From the NCBI GenBank assembly GCA_934548045.1, contig CAKTEM010000004.1, positions 94,576-158,575 of the forward strand: 64,000 bases of DNA, in the 5' to 3' direction. The notes under the pieces were generated by a model. The model was not told where the DNA came from. It worked only from the letters and a program-made list of their open reading frames with translations, and ran no database searches. Below, piece by piece: positions 41,485 to 48,776 of this stretch. How positions within the stretch are numbered: the first letter of the stretch is position 1; every line of letters starts with the position of its first letter. Both the position numbers and the translations under genes were made by a program. This DNA comes from an uncultured Faecalibacterium sp. GTDB taxonomy: Bacteria > Bacillota > Clostridia > Oscillospirales > Ruminococcaceae.

Positions 41485-42963
41485 ATGAAAGACTGGAATG
41501 AAACTTTCCGGAGCCTGAATGTGGGTCTGCCGGACGATGTGGAGCGGCTGAAAGCAGCCGGTTACTACACGGAAGCCATCGAGCGCATTGATAAATACCT
41601 TGCCGAGGACTGGACACAAAGCCAGAACTCCCCGGAGACGCAGGGCAAGGGGAAACCGGACGAAAAGCCCGAGAACCCGACGCCGCAGGGTGTCCATGCG
41701 CTGCGTGACGCGCTGCTGGTGCAGAAAGAGATTCTGCGCCGCCTGCCGAAGGAATACTGCTGGACCGAGGATGCCGCCATCGCGCGGATGCAGGAGCTTG
41801 TCCGGGATTTCACGCCCGAGGAGTTCCGTTGGCTGGTGAAGAACGGTCAGGTGGATTGGCGGTTCGTCGAGGGCAAAAAGCAGTACCTCGACCGGTTCGA
41901 CCAGACCCTCATCGCCACTCATGCAGACATCGCCGCCCGGCTGATCGACCCTCCGGCACAGAGCAACGCCGCCCGGGAACGCCGCCGCAAGGAACACGAC
42001 AAGATGGAACGGGAGGGCAAGTCCGCCGCACGCATTACCCTCGAGACGAGTATCAAGATGTCGGACGCCGCCTTTGAAAAGGCCCTTGCCAAGGCAAAGG
42101 CGGAGGGCAGAGATGCCGTGCATGTCCGCGCATGGCTCCCTCTGCCGGCCGACTGCCTGTCGCAGAGCGAGATCAAATTCGAGTCCTTTACCGAGGAGCC
42201 GAACCACATCGCTGCCGAGGACGCGCCCCAGCGCACTGCCTACTGGGAAGCCGACCTGACCGAGAACCGGGCGTTTGGCGCAAAGTACAGCTACACCAGC
42301 ACGGCTTACTATGCCGACCCGATGGACATCCTGCCGTCGGCGGAACAGCCCGATTTTGACACCGGGGAAGAGGCACCACATATCGTCTTTACGCCCTATC
42401 TGCGCGCGTTGGCGGCACAGCTGGCCGAGGGCGTCACTGACCCGGCGGAAAAGGCCAAGCGCATTTACGACTACATTACCCTGAATGTGCGGTACCACTA
42501 TCAGCCGGCCTACTTTGTGCAGGACTGCCTGCCCGACAACTGCGCCCGGAACCGCCGGGGCGACTGCGGCATCATGGCGTTGACCTTCATCACCCTCTGC
42601 CGTCTGGTGGGCATCCCGGCGCAGTGGCAGAGCGGTCTGTCCGTCTCGCCGACGGGTGTCGGAAATCACGACTGGGCGATGTTCTATATCGTGCCGAAGG
42701 GCTGGATGTATGCGGATTGTTCGTATGGCGCGTCGATGGCACGCAGTGGCGATGAGGTGCTGCGGAAGCACTATTTCGGCAATCTGGACACCGGCCGGAT
42801 GGTGGCGAACCGGGCGTTTGAGGCGCAGTTCGACCCACCGATGTATGGTTTCCGGAAAGACCCCTACGACAACCAGACCGGCGAAATCGAGGTCGACAGC
42901 GTGGGTCTGTACGGTGAGGACGTCGAGCCGAAAAAGAACGTTCTGGATTACGAGATGCTGTAA
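41485..42963 (+). CDS. Transglutaminase-like (papain-fold) domain protein
   Basis: The 492-residue product has no signal peptide. The first 200 residues are charged and helical. A C-terminal transglutaminase-core domain follows, with the catalytic triad visible as RRGDCGIMA (Cys361), VGNHDWAMFY (His395), and MYADCSYG (Asp411). Proteins of this group in gut Clostridia act as peptidases or cross-linking enzymes, but functions are largely untested. AGAGGAG precedes the ATG. It lies 31 bases after the secreted esterase and before an attenuator-like hairpin. Confidence 0.82.
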   Translation: MKDWNETFRSLNVGLPDDVERLKAAGYYTEAIERIDKYLAEDWTQSQNSPETQGKGKPDEKPENPTPQGVHALRDALLVQKEILRRLPKEYCWTEDAAIARMQELVRDFTPEEFRWLVKNGQVDWRFVEGKKQYLDRFDQTLIATHADIAARLIDPPAQSNAARERRRKEHDKMEREGKSAARITLETSIKMSDAAFEKALAKAKAEGRDAVHVRAWLPLPADCLSQSEIKFESFTEEPNHIAAEDAPQRTAYWEADLTENRAFGAKYSYTSTAYYADPMDILPSAEQPDFDTGEEAPHIVFTPYLRALAAQLAEGVTDPAEKAKRIYDYITLNVRYHYQPAYFVQDCLPDNCARNRRGDCGIMALTFITLCRLVGIPAQWQSGLSVSPTGVGNHDWAMFYIVPKGWMYADCSYGASMARSGDEVLRKHYFGNLDTGRMVANRAFEAQFDPPMYGFRKDPYDNQTGEIEVDSVGLYGEDVEPKKNVLDYEML

Positions 42964-42971
42964 CAAAATCA

Positions 42972-43008
42972 CCGGGCTTCGCTGGTTTCTGGCGAGGCCC
43001 GGCTTTTT
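42972..43008 (+). terminator. Terminator-like hairpin between the transglutaminase and rmuC genes
   Basis: CCGGGC...TTCGC (42972-42982) pairs with GCGAGG...CCCGG (42992-43002), followed by CTTTTT. It sits in the short gap, so rmuC either has reduced read-through or another promoter. Confidence 0.7.
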
Positions 43009-43022
43009 GAAGGAGAAGTGAA

Positions 43023-44363
43023 ATGGAATTTCTGGCGACCCTTTATACCTTTCTGCTGGTGACGATCTGCCTACTGCTGGCGGTACTGCTTCGCCGCACG
43101 GCAAAGATGGGGAAGAACACCGGAGACTACGACGAACTGAAAAAGTGGATGGAACAGCAGCTCAACGCGCAGGCGAAGGAATTCGCCCGGCAGCAGCAGG
43201 CGATGGCGGAGCAGAACTACGCCGCCATCCGGAGTGTCAGCGAGACATTGCAGACCGCTGTCCAGAGCATGAGCAGCACCCTTGCGCAGGGGCAGAACGG
43301 CCAGCAGCAGACGCTGGAACGCCGCCTGCAAAGTTTGGAAGCGGCCAACACCCAGAAGCTGGAACAGATGCGCCGGACGCTGAACGAGAATATGGCGGCC
43401 TTGCAGGCGCAGAATAACCGAAAGCTGGATGAAATTCGGCACACCGTCGATGAACAGCTTCAGGACACCCTGCAAAAACGGGTCAGCGAGAGTTTCAAAG
43501 CCGTCAACGAGCAGCTGGAACAGGTGTACAAGGGTCTGGGCGAGATGCAGAATCTGGCGTCGGATGTCGGCGGCCTGAAACGGGTGCTGTCGGGCGTCAA
43601 GACGCGCGGTATCCTCGGCGAAATTCAGCTGGGAGCGATCCTGGAAGAGATTTTAGCACCCGAACAGTACGACACCAATGTGGCGACCATCCCGGGCAGC
43701 ACCCAGCGCGTCGAGTACGCCATCAAGATGCCGGGCGTGGACGGTGGCACGGTCTGGCTCCCCATCGACTCCAAATTTCCGGGCGACACCTACGCCCACT
43801 TGCAGGACGCGCAGGCCTCGGGTGATGCGCAGGCGGTGGAAAATGCCCGTCATGCCCTTGAGCTTGTCCTCCGCAGCGAGGCAAAGGACATCCACGAAAA
43901 ATATGTGGAACCGCCCTACACGACGACCTTCGGCATCCTGTTCCTGCCCTTTGAGGGCCTGTATGCCGAGGTCGTGAACGCCGGTCTGCTGGAAGTTTTG
44001 CAGCGAGATTATCAGGTGAACGTGGCCGGCCCCAGCACGATGGCCGCCCTGCTGAACAGTTTGCAGATGGGCTTCAAGACGCTGGCGATTCAAAAGCGGT
44101 CGGGTGAGGTCTGGCAGCTGCTGGGCGCGGTCAAGACCGAGTTCGACAAGTTCGGGCAGGGGCTTTCCAAGATGCAGCAGCGTCTCCGCCAAACCGATGA
44201 AGAGCTGGACAACCTCATCGGTGTTCGCAGCCGTGCCATCAGCCGGAAGCTCCGCAGCGTGCAGTCTCTGGATGAGGATAGCGCGGCGGCGTTGCTGGAG
44301 TTAGAGACGGAACCGGGGCGGCCGGTGATGCCAAAACTGCCAGACAGCGACAACAATGAATAA
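43023..44363 (+). CDS. rmuC: DNA recombination protein RmuC
   Basis: RmuC limits recombination at inverted repeats and is a predicted nuclease. The 446-residue product has an N-terminal membrane helix (about 4-24), a long coiled coil (about 40-175, rich in Gln, Glu and Leu), and the C-terminal nuclease-like domain. Typical motifs there are KTRGILGEIQLGAILEEIL, VWLPIDSKFPGDTY, and TFGILFLPFEGLYAEV. Length fits the family. GGAG seven bases before the ATG supports the start. It is a membrane-anchored protein facing the cytoplasm. Strong family match. Confidence 0.93.
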   Translation: MEFLATLYTFLLVTICLLLAVLLRRTAKMGKNTGDYDELKKWMEQQLNAQAKEFARQQQAMAEQNYAAIRSVSETLQTAVQSMSSTLAQGQNGQQQTLERRLQSLEAANTQKLEQMRRTLNENMAALQAQNNRKLDEIRHTVDEQLQDTLQKRVSESFKAVNEQLEQVYKGLGEMQNLASDVGGLKRVLSGVKTRGILGEIQLGAILEEILAPEQYDTNVATIPGSTQRVEYAIKMPGVDGGTVWLPIDSKFPGDTYAHLQDAQASGDAQAVENARHALELVLRSEAKDIHEKYVEPPYTTTFGILFLPFEGLYAEVVNAGLLEVLQRDYQVNVAGPSTMAALLNSLQMGFKTLAIQKRSGEVWQLLGAVKTEFDKFGQGLSKMQQRLRQTDEELDNLIGVRSRAISRKLRSVQSLDEDSAAALLELETEPGRPVMPKLPDSDNNE

Positions 44364-44369
44364 CGACCC

Positions 44370-44398
44370 TTGCACTTTTCCTGTCTCCGTGATATAAT
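44370..44398 (+). promoter_or_regulatory. fprA promoter
   Basis: TTGCAC (44370-44375), 17 bases, TATAAT (44393-44398). The start would lie near 44405, with a leader of about 70 bases before the ATG at 44478. Confidence 0.75.
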
Positions 44399-44477
44399 GC
44401 GAATGGTTCCTAGAAAATCTGCCAAAACAAGACATTGAATTCCATAATAAATACAAATACAGAAAGGGCTTTGTACT

Positions 44478-45659
44478 ATGAGCGTGAAGAAAATCAGCAA
44501 CGCCGTGCTGGGCGTCGGCGTGGACGATACCACCATTGACCTGTTCGAGAGCCAGTATCCGGTGCCGACCGGTGTCAGCTACAACTCTTACGTCATCCTC
44601 GACGAGAAGACCGCCATCCTTGACACGGTGGACAACCGCGCCACCGACGCATGGCTGGAAAACCTCGATGAGGCTTTGGTGGGCAAGAAGCCGGATTATC
44701 TGGTCGTCTCCCACATGGAGCCGGACCACGGCGCAAATATCGCACATCTGGCAAAGCTTTATCCCGAGATGCAGGTGGTCGGCAACGCAAAGACCTTCCT
44801 GTACATGGAACAGTTCTTCGGCGCGGACGCCATCGCAAAAGAACGCCGGGTCGTCGTGAAGGACGGCGAGAGCCTGTCTCTGGGTCAGCATGTTCTGACC
44901 TTCGTGTTCGCGCCGATGGTACACTGGCCGGAGGTTATGGTGAGCTACGAGTCCAGTGAGAAAATTCTGTTCTCCGCCGACGGCTTTGGCCGCTTTGGTG
45001 CAGTGGCAAAGTTCGATGAACATGCAGACTGGGCCAGTGAAGCACGCCGTTATTTCCTGAACATCGTCGGCAAGTACGGCCCACAGGTGCAGGCTCTTCT
45101 GAAAAAAGCCGCCGCGTTGGACATTCAGACCATCTGCCCACTCCACGGCCCGGTGCTGTCCGGCGACCTGAGCAAGTACCTGAACTATTATGACCTGTGG
45201 TCGTCCTACAAGGCCGAAGAGCCGGAAAAGGTCTTGGTCGCAAGCGCATCCATCCACGGCCACACCCGGGATGCCGCACACCTCATGGCGGAAAAGCTCC
45301 GTGCCAAAGGCGCAAAGGTCGTTGAGATGGACCTGACCCGTACCGATGTTTCCTATGCCGTGACCGAGGCCTTCCGCTGCGGCAAGATCGTGCTGGCCTG
45401 CGCCACCTACGACGGCTTCCTCTTCCCTCCGATGGAGAATCTGCTGGCCCACCTGAAGACCAAGAACTTCCAGAGCCGCACCATCGGCCTGATGGAAAAC
45501 GGCACCTGGGCTCCGATGGCCGCAAAGCTGATGAAGGCCGAGCTGGACGGTATGAAGAACATGACCGTCTGCGAAAATGTCGTCACCATCCGCAGTGCCG
45601 TCAACGCCGCATCCGAGGCGCAGATGGATGCTCTGGCGGATGAGATTCTGGCGAAGTAA
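44478..45659 (+). CDS. fprA: Flavodiiron protein (FprA-type O2/NO reductase)
   Basis: Flavodiiron proteins reduce O2 to water (or NO to N2O) in anaerobes and protect them from oxygen. The 393-residue product has the metallo-beta-lactamase-like diiron site: HMEPDH (His79, Glu81, Asp83, His84), His149 in MVHWPEV, Asp168 in LFSADGFG, and His223 in CPLHGP. The C-terminal flavodoxin domain begins near 250 (VASASIHGHTRDAAHLM). No rubredoxin domain is fused. It has its own promoter and terminator. The electron donor is not visible in the window. Confidence 0.94.
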   Translation: MSVKKISNAVLGVGVDDTTIDLFESQYPVPTGVSYNSYVILDEKTAILDTVDNRATDAWLENLDEALVGKKPDYLVVSHMEPDHGANIAHLAKLYPEMQVVGNAKTFLYMEQFFGADAIAKERRVVVKDGESLSLGQHVLTFVFAPMVHWPEVMVSYESSEKILFSADGFGRFGAVAKFDEHADWASEARRYFLNIVGKYGPQVQALLKKAAALDIQTICPLHGPVLSGDLSKYLNYYDLWSSYKAEEPEKVLVASASIHGHTRDAAHLMAEKLRAKGAKVVEMDLTRTDVSYAVTEAFRCGKIVLACATYDGFLFPPMENLLAHLKTKNFQSRTIGLMENGTWAPMAAKLMKAELDGMKNMTVCENVVTIRSAVNAASEAQMDALADEILAK

Positions 45660-45676
45660 ATAAAAGAGAAATAGAA

Positions 45677-45717
45677 GAAAGGCTCTTGCGTTCCGAACGG
45701 AACGACAGGAGCCTTTC
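45677..45717 (+). terminator. Bidirectional terminator after fprA
   Basis: GAAAGGCTC (45677-45685) pairs with GAGCCTTTC (45709-45717), and the stem continues inside with CGTTCC-gaac-GGAACG-like pairing. It serves fprA and the converging MFS gene. Confidence 0.82.
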
Positions 45718-45779
45718 TTGCTATTTAAATAAACTTTCCCGTTTTGCTCTCCGGGCAATTGCGGATGGCGGTGATGAAA

Positions 45780-46967
45780 TCAGATATTCTGGCGTCCGAC
45801 GACGGCAAGACCGCTGAGGACGACCAGAACGCCCAGCAGGACAAGACCGGCACCGGCCTGCCCGAACCAGTCGCCGACCCAGCCGATAAAGGGGCTGGCC
45901 GGGATCATCAGGATGCTGTACATCATGCTGTCCACGCTGATGATGGTCGCGCGCTGGTCGCTGGAGATGACGTCATTCAGACGCTGGCTCTCGTGCAGAA
46001 GATAAATTTCAAGGATGCCCTGCACCAGCATCATGCCGCAGATGCCGCCCCATGCAGGAGCCGCACCGACCAATAACGTGCCAAGACCGCAGAGCAGAGC
46101 GCAGACGGCGTAGAACCGGCGCAGGGAGTGCGGTTTGAGCCGACGGGCGATTTCAGTGCCGACGATGCAGGCGACACCGCCCAGAAGCATCGGAACAAAG
46201 AGCAGGGCTGTCGGCCAGCCCAGCTCGATGAGACGCTGCTGCAAAAACATTTTGGTGAGGTAGCTGGGGACCGAGATGATGGCACTGGACAAAATCAGCC
46301 TGACCGCCAGCGGACAGGTGCGCAGGGCGTGCAGACTGTCACGCACCAGTTGGGTGAACAGACGGGGCAAGTCGCGGAAGGTCTGCTGCTCCCGGCTGGC
46401 CTGCGCCTCGGTGACGACCGGCTCGGTCATCAGGAGACGGGAGATGGTGGAGATGGCCTCAAACAGTGCGCTGAGCAGATAGAATCCGGTGAAATGCAAA
46501 AACTGTTCCAATGTGCTGGCGAGGGAACCGAAGGCGTTCGCCGCCATTGAGATCTGCGATTCGTTGGCCGAAACCTTGATGTAGTCCTCCGCGCGGCCGG
46601 TCTGTTTCAGGCTGTCATAGACGAGGGCGGTGCCAGTTCCGGAGAACATGGTGTTCGACAGGGCGTTGAAGCCCATCGCAAGGCAGATGAAGAAGAGATT
46701 CGGCGCAAAGGCCATCAGCAGATTGGACGTGACGACCAGAAAACCGCCGAAAACGAGCGTTTTCTTCCGGCCCAGCAGGTCAGCCGCCATGCCGCTGGGG
46801 ACCTCGAACAGGAGACTGACGACGTGATAAACGCTCTCGGCAAGGCCGATTTCCCAGAGAGAAAACCCTCGTGCGGCCAGCAATGCGACCCAGACGGCAT
46901 CCGTGATGCGCAGGCCAGAGAAAAAATCGGACGTGTAAACGCAGCCAAGCTGCTTTTTGATATTCAT
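45780..46967 (-). CDS. MFS transporter, drug-exporter type
   Basis: The 395-residue product has twelve predicted membrane segments. The MFS loop motif between helices 2 and 3 is seen as EVPSGMAADLLGRKKTL. AAAGGT about ten bases before the ATG at 46967 serves as the ribosome-binding site, just after a perfect inverted repeat (46981-47013). The transcript begins some 300 bases upstream at a minus-strand promoter and includes a 14-codon ORF, a palindromic repeat and an intrinsic terminator. This layout resembles drug-inducible exporters controlled by a leader peptide. The substrate is unknown. Confidence 0.88.
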   Translation of the reverse strand: MNIKKQLGCVYTSDFFSGLRITDAVWVALLAARGFSLWEIGLAESVYHVVSLLFEVPSGMAADLLGRKKTLVFGGFLVVTSNLLMAFAPNLFFICLAMGFNALSNTMFSGTGTALVYDSLKQTGRAEDYIKVSANESQISMAANAFGSLASTLEQFLHFTGFYLLSALFEAISTISRLLMTEPVVTEAQASREQQTFRDLPRLFTQLVRDSLHALRTCPLAVRLILSSAIISVPSYLTKMFLQQRLIELGWPTALLFVPMLLGGVACIVGTEIARRLKPHSLRRFYAVCALLCGLGTLLVGAAPAWGGICGMMLVQGILEIYLLHESQRLNDVISSDQRATIISVDSMMYSILMIPASPFIGWVGDWFGQAGAGLVLLGVLVVLSGLAVVGRQNI

Positions 46968-46980
46968 AGGAGACGACCTT

Positions 46981-47024
46981 TCTATTTTTACAAATTATAA
47001 AACGAAAAATAGAAGGGTACCCTT
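46981..47024 (-). promoter_or_regulatory. Inverted repeats just upstream of the MFS gene
   Basis: TCTATTTTT (46981-46989) and AAAAATAGA (47005-47013) are perfect arms around a TATAAT on the minus strand. The palindrome AAGGGTACCCTT (47013-47024) abuts them. A near copy, AAGGGTACACTT, lies at 47174-47185. They may be an operator or RNA-pairing elements; the -35 for the internal TATAAT is poor. Confidence 0.5.
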
Positions 47025-47033
47025 TATACCGCC

Positions 47034-47070
47034 AAAACAAAAACGCCCCATAGCAAAGCTACGCGGCGTT
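47034..47070 (-). terminator. Leader terminator (candidate attenuator) of the MFS gene
   Basis: On the minus strand, AACGCCGCGTAGC pairs with GCTATGGGGCGTT in 12 of 13 positions around a three-base loop, then TTTTGTTTT follows. No gene other than the small leader ORF lies upstream on this strand, so its effect must be on the MFS transcript. Confidence 0.82.
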
Positions 47071-47110
47071 ATACTTGCAACTCCACGCTTTGCTGAAAGG
47101 TCCTCTGTTT

Positions 47111-47160
47111 GGCTCCCCTGACAGGGGAGCTGGACGCACAAAGGTGCGGCCTGAGAGGTT
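47111..47160 (-). repeat. Dispersed palindromic repeat, copy 7 (inverted, short)
   Basis: On the plus strand, GGCTCCCCTG-a-CAGGGGAGC, then GCAC-aaag-GTGC, then GCCTGAGAGG, the inverted order of the other copies. It lies inside the leader of the MFS gene. Confidence 0.65.
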
Positions 47161-47199
47161 CGGTTTTTGACAAAAGGGTACACTTCGAGCCGGAATTGC

Positions 47200-47244
47200 T
47201 TAAGGATTTCCTTTTTTAAAGAAAACGCAGCCGTTCCAACCCAT
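47200..47244 (-). CDS. Candidate 14-residue leader peptide of the MFS exporter
   Basis: A minus-strand ORF encodes MGWNGCVFFKKGNP. It has an excellent ribosome-binding site (AAGGAAGG, nine bases before the ATG) and a strong promoter 30-60 bases upstream. Nothing larger is encoded before the terminator. Short ORFs of this kind before transporter or resistance genes often sense antibiotics through ribosome stalling; that role here is an inference. The ORF is too short for homology evidence. Confidence 0.55.
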   Translation of the reverse strand: MGWNGCVFFKKGNP

Positions 47245-47279
47245 CAGGTCGTACCTTCCTTTCAGTAAACGTTGCGTCA

Positions 47280-47308
47280 ACTATAACACGTCCGGCAGCG
47301 GATTGCAA
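47280..47308 (-). promoter_or_regulatory. Promoter of the MFS leader transcript
   Basis: On the minus strand, TTGCAA (47308-47303), 17 bases, TATAGT (47285-47280), with a TG extending the -10. The start would be near 47273, about 29 bases before the leader ORF. Confidence 0.75.
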
Positions 47309-47358
47309 GCCGGAAACGAGGATTTTGCGCCGAAACTGCCAAAAAATCAGGCGCAGGC

Positions 47359-47387
47359 TTGCAAACGGCGGCGAAATGTGGTAAGAT
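47359..47387 (+). promoter_or_regulatory. Promoter of the pheST T-box transcript
   Basis: TTGCAA (47359-47364), 17 bases, TAAGAT (47382-47387). It is divergent from the MFS leader promoter, with the -35 boxes about 50 bases apart. Confidence 0.7.
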
Positions 47388-47399
47388 GGCTTATGGTTA

Positions 47400-47690
47400 T
47401 GAACCTGAATACTCGAAACGCAGCGACGGAGAGAGTACGCAGACCACACCGCAGCAAAGAGAGAAGCTTCACCGGCTGAAAGGGCTTCCGAGCGGTAGAC
47501 TGCCGAAGTTCGCTCCCGAGCGGCCTGCACGAACGGTTTTTCTTATTAGTACAGGACGGTGCGCCCCGTTACGGCGTTTGAGAGCCGCATCGGCATTTGC
47601 CGGGAGCGGAAACCGGGTGGTACCGCGGAGTGAAATGTTACGCTTCGTCCCTTGGCTTGGCAGATGCCGGGCAGGGGACGGAGCTTTTTT
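47400..47690 (+). ncRNA. T-box riboswitch (tRNA-Phe sensor) of pheST
   Basis: The leader carries the T-box core GGGTGGTACCGCGG (47615-47628), whose TGGT would pair with the ACCA end of uncharged tRNA. A stem I region with AGAGAG elements precedes it. The likely specifier is TTC (47509-47511) in GAAGTTCGC, a phenylalanine codon in the usual sequence setting. A terminator closes the leader. Low charged tRNA-Phe is expected to allow read-through into pheS. Confidence 0.93.
47642..47690 (+). terminator. T-box terminator before pheS
   Basis: GCTTCGTCCC (47642-47651) pairs with GGGACGGAGC (47675-47684), with a G-U pair, followed by six T residues. Its 5' arm overlaps the 3' side of the antiterminator region. 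Confidence 0.88.
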
Positions 47691-47735
47691 ATTGCTCCGC
47701 TGAATAACACGAGATACGAGAAGGAGAGAACATCC

Positions 47736-48758
47736 ATGCAAGCAATGATCGACGAGCTGGCAAAACAGGCGAGCGAAAGCCTAAGCCAGGTCTCTTCCAA
47801 AGAAACGCTGGCTACTTTCTGGCAGGAATACCTGAGCAAGAACGGTAAAATTCCGGCCCTGATGAAGAATCTGCGTTCGGTCGCCCCCGAGGAGCGTCCG
47901 GCCATGGGCAAGATCATCAACGAACTGAAGCAGAAGGTGCAGGCGGACTACGACGCTGCCGCCGCAAAGGTCAAGGAGGCCGAGCTGGCCGCACGCAATG
48001 CCGCCGAGACGGTGGACATCACCCTGCCGGCAAAGACCCGTGAGGTCGGCGGTCTGCACCCCCTGACGCTGGTCACCAACCAGATCATCGATGTCTTTTC
48101 CGGCATGGGCTTTGCGGTCGCAGACGCCCCGGAGATCGAGGACGACGATCACAACTTCACCCGTCTGAACGTGCCGAAGGATCATCCGGCCCGTGATATG
48201 CAGGATACCTTCTACCTGTCCGATGAGTTCCTGCTCCGCACCCAGACTTCCGGCGGCCAGATCCGCACGATGGATTCCCAGAAGCCTCCTATCAAGGTCC
48301 TCATCCCCGGCCGCGTCTTCCGTTCCGACTCCGACGCGACCCACAGCCCGATGTTCCATCAGATGGAAGGTCTGGTCGTCGATAAGGGCATCAACCTCGG
48401 CGACCTGCAGGGCGCACTGAACACCTTCGTCCAGAAGCTGTTCGGCGACGACACCCGTACCCGTCTGCGTCCGTCCTACTTCCCCTTCACCGAGCCCAGT
48501 GTTGAGGTCGATGTCAGCTGCTTCGAGTGCCACGGCAAGGGTTGCCCCCTGTGCAAGCACACCGGCTGGATCGAAGTTCTGGGCGGCGGTGTCGTCAACC
48601 GCAAAGTCCTCGAGAACTGCGGCATCGACCCGGACGAGTATTCCGGCTTCGCGTTCGGCATTGGTATCGAGCGCATCGCGATGCTCAAGTACGGCATCAA
48701 CAACATCGGCCTGATGTTTGAGAACAATCTGCAATTCCTCAAGCAGTTCCACGAATAA
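47736..48758 (+). CDS. pheS: Phenylalanine-tRNA ligase alpha subunit
   Basis: PheS is the catalytic subunit of the heterotetrameric enzyme that charges tRNA-Phe. The 340-residue product has an N-terminal coiled coil and the class II synthetase core: motif 2 around DATHSPMFHQMEGLVVDKGI, FTEPSVEVDVSCFECHGKGCPLCKHTGWIEVLGGG, and motif 3 GFAFGIGIERIAMLKYGI. AAGGAGAG before ATG 47736 sets the start; an in-frame ATG at 47652 lies in the terminator. It is the first gene of the T-box-controlled pheST operon. Confidence 0.97.
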   Translation: MQAMIDELAKQASESLSQVSSKETLATFWQEYLSKNGKIPALMKNLRSVAPEERPAMGKIINELKQKVQADYDAAAAKVKEAELAARNAAETVDITLPAKTREVGGLHPLTLVTNQIIDVFSGMGFAVADAPEIEDDDHNFTRLNVPKDHPARDMQDTFYLSDEFLLRTQTSGGQIRTMDSQKPPIKVLIPGRVFRSDSDATHSPMFHQMEGLVVDKGINLGDLQGALNTFVQKLFGDDTRTRLRPSYFPFTEPSVEVDVSCFECHGKGCPLCKHTGWIEVLGGGVVNRKVLENCGIDPDEYSGFAFGIGIERIAMLKYGINNIGLMFENNLQFLKQFHE

Positions 48759-48776
48759 GAGGGGAGAGAGCAAACA

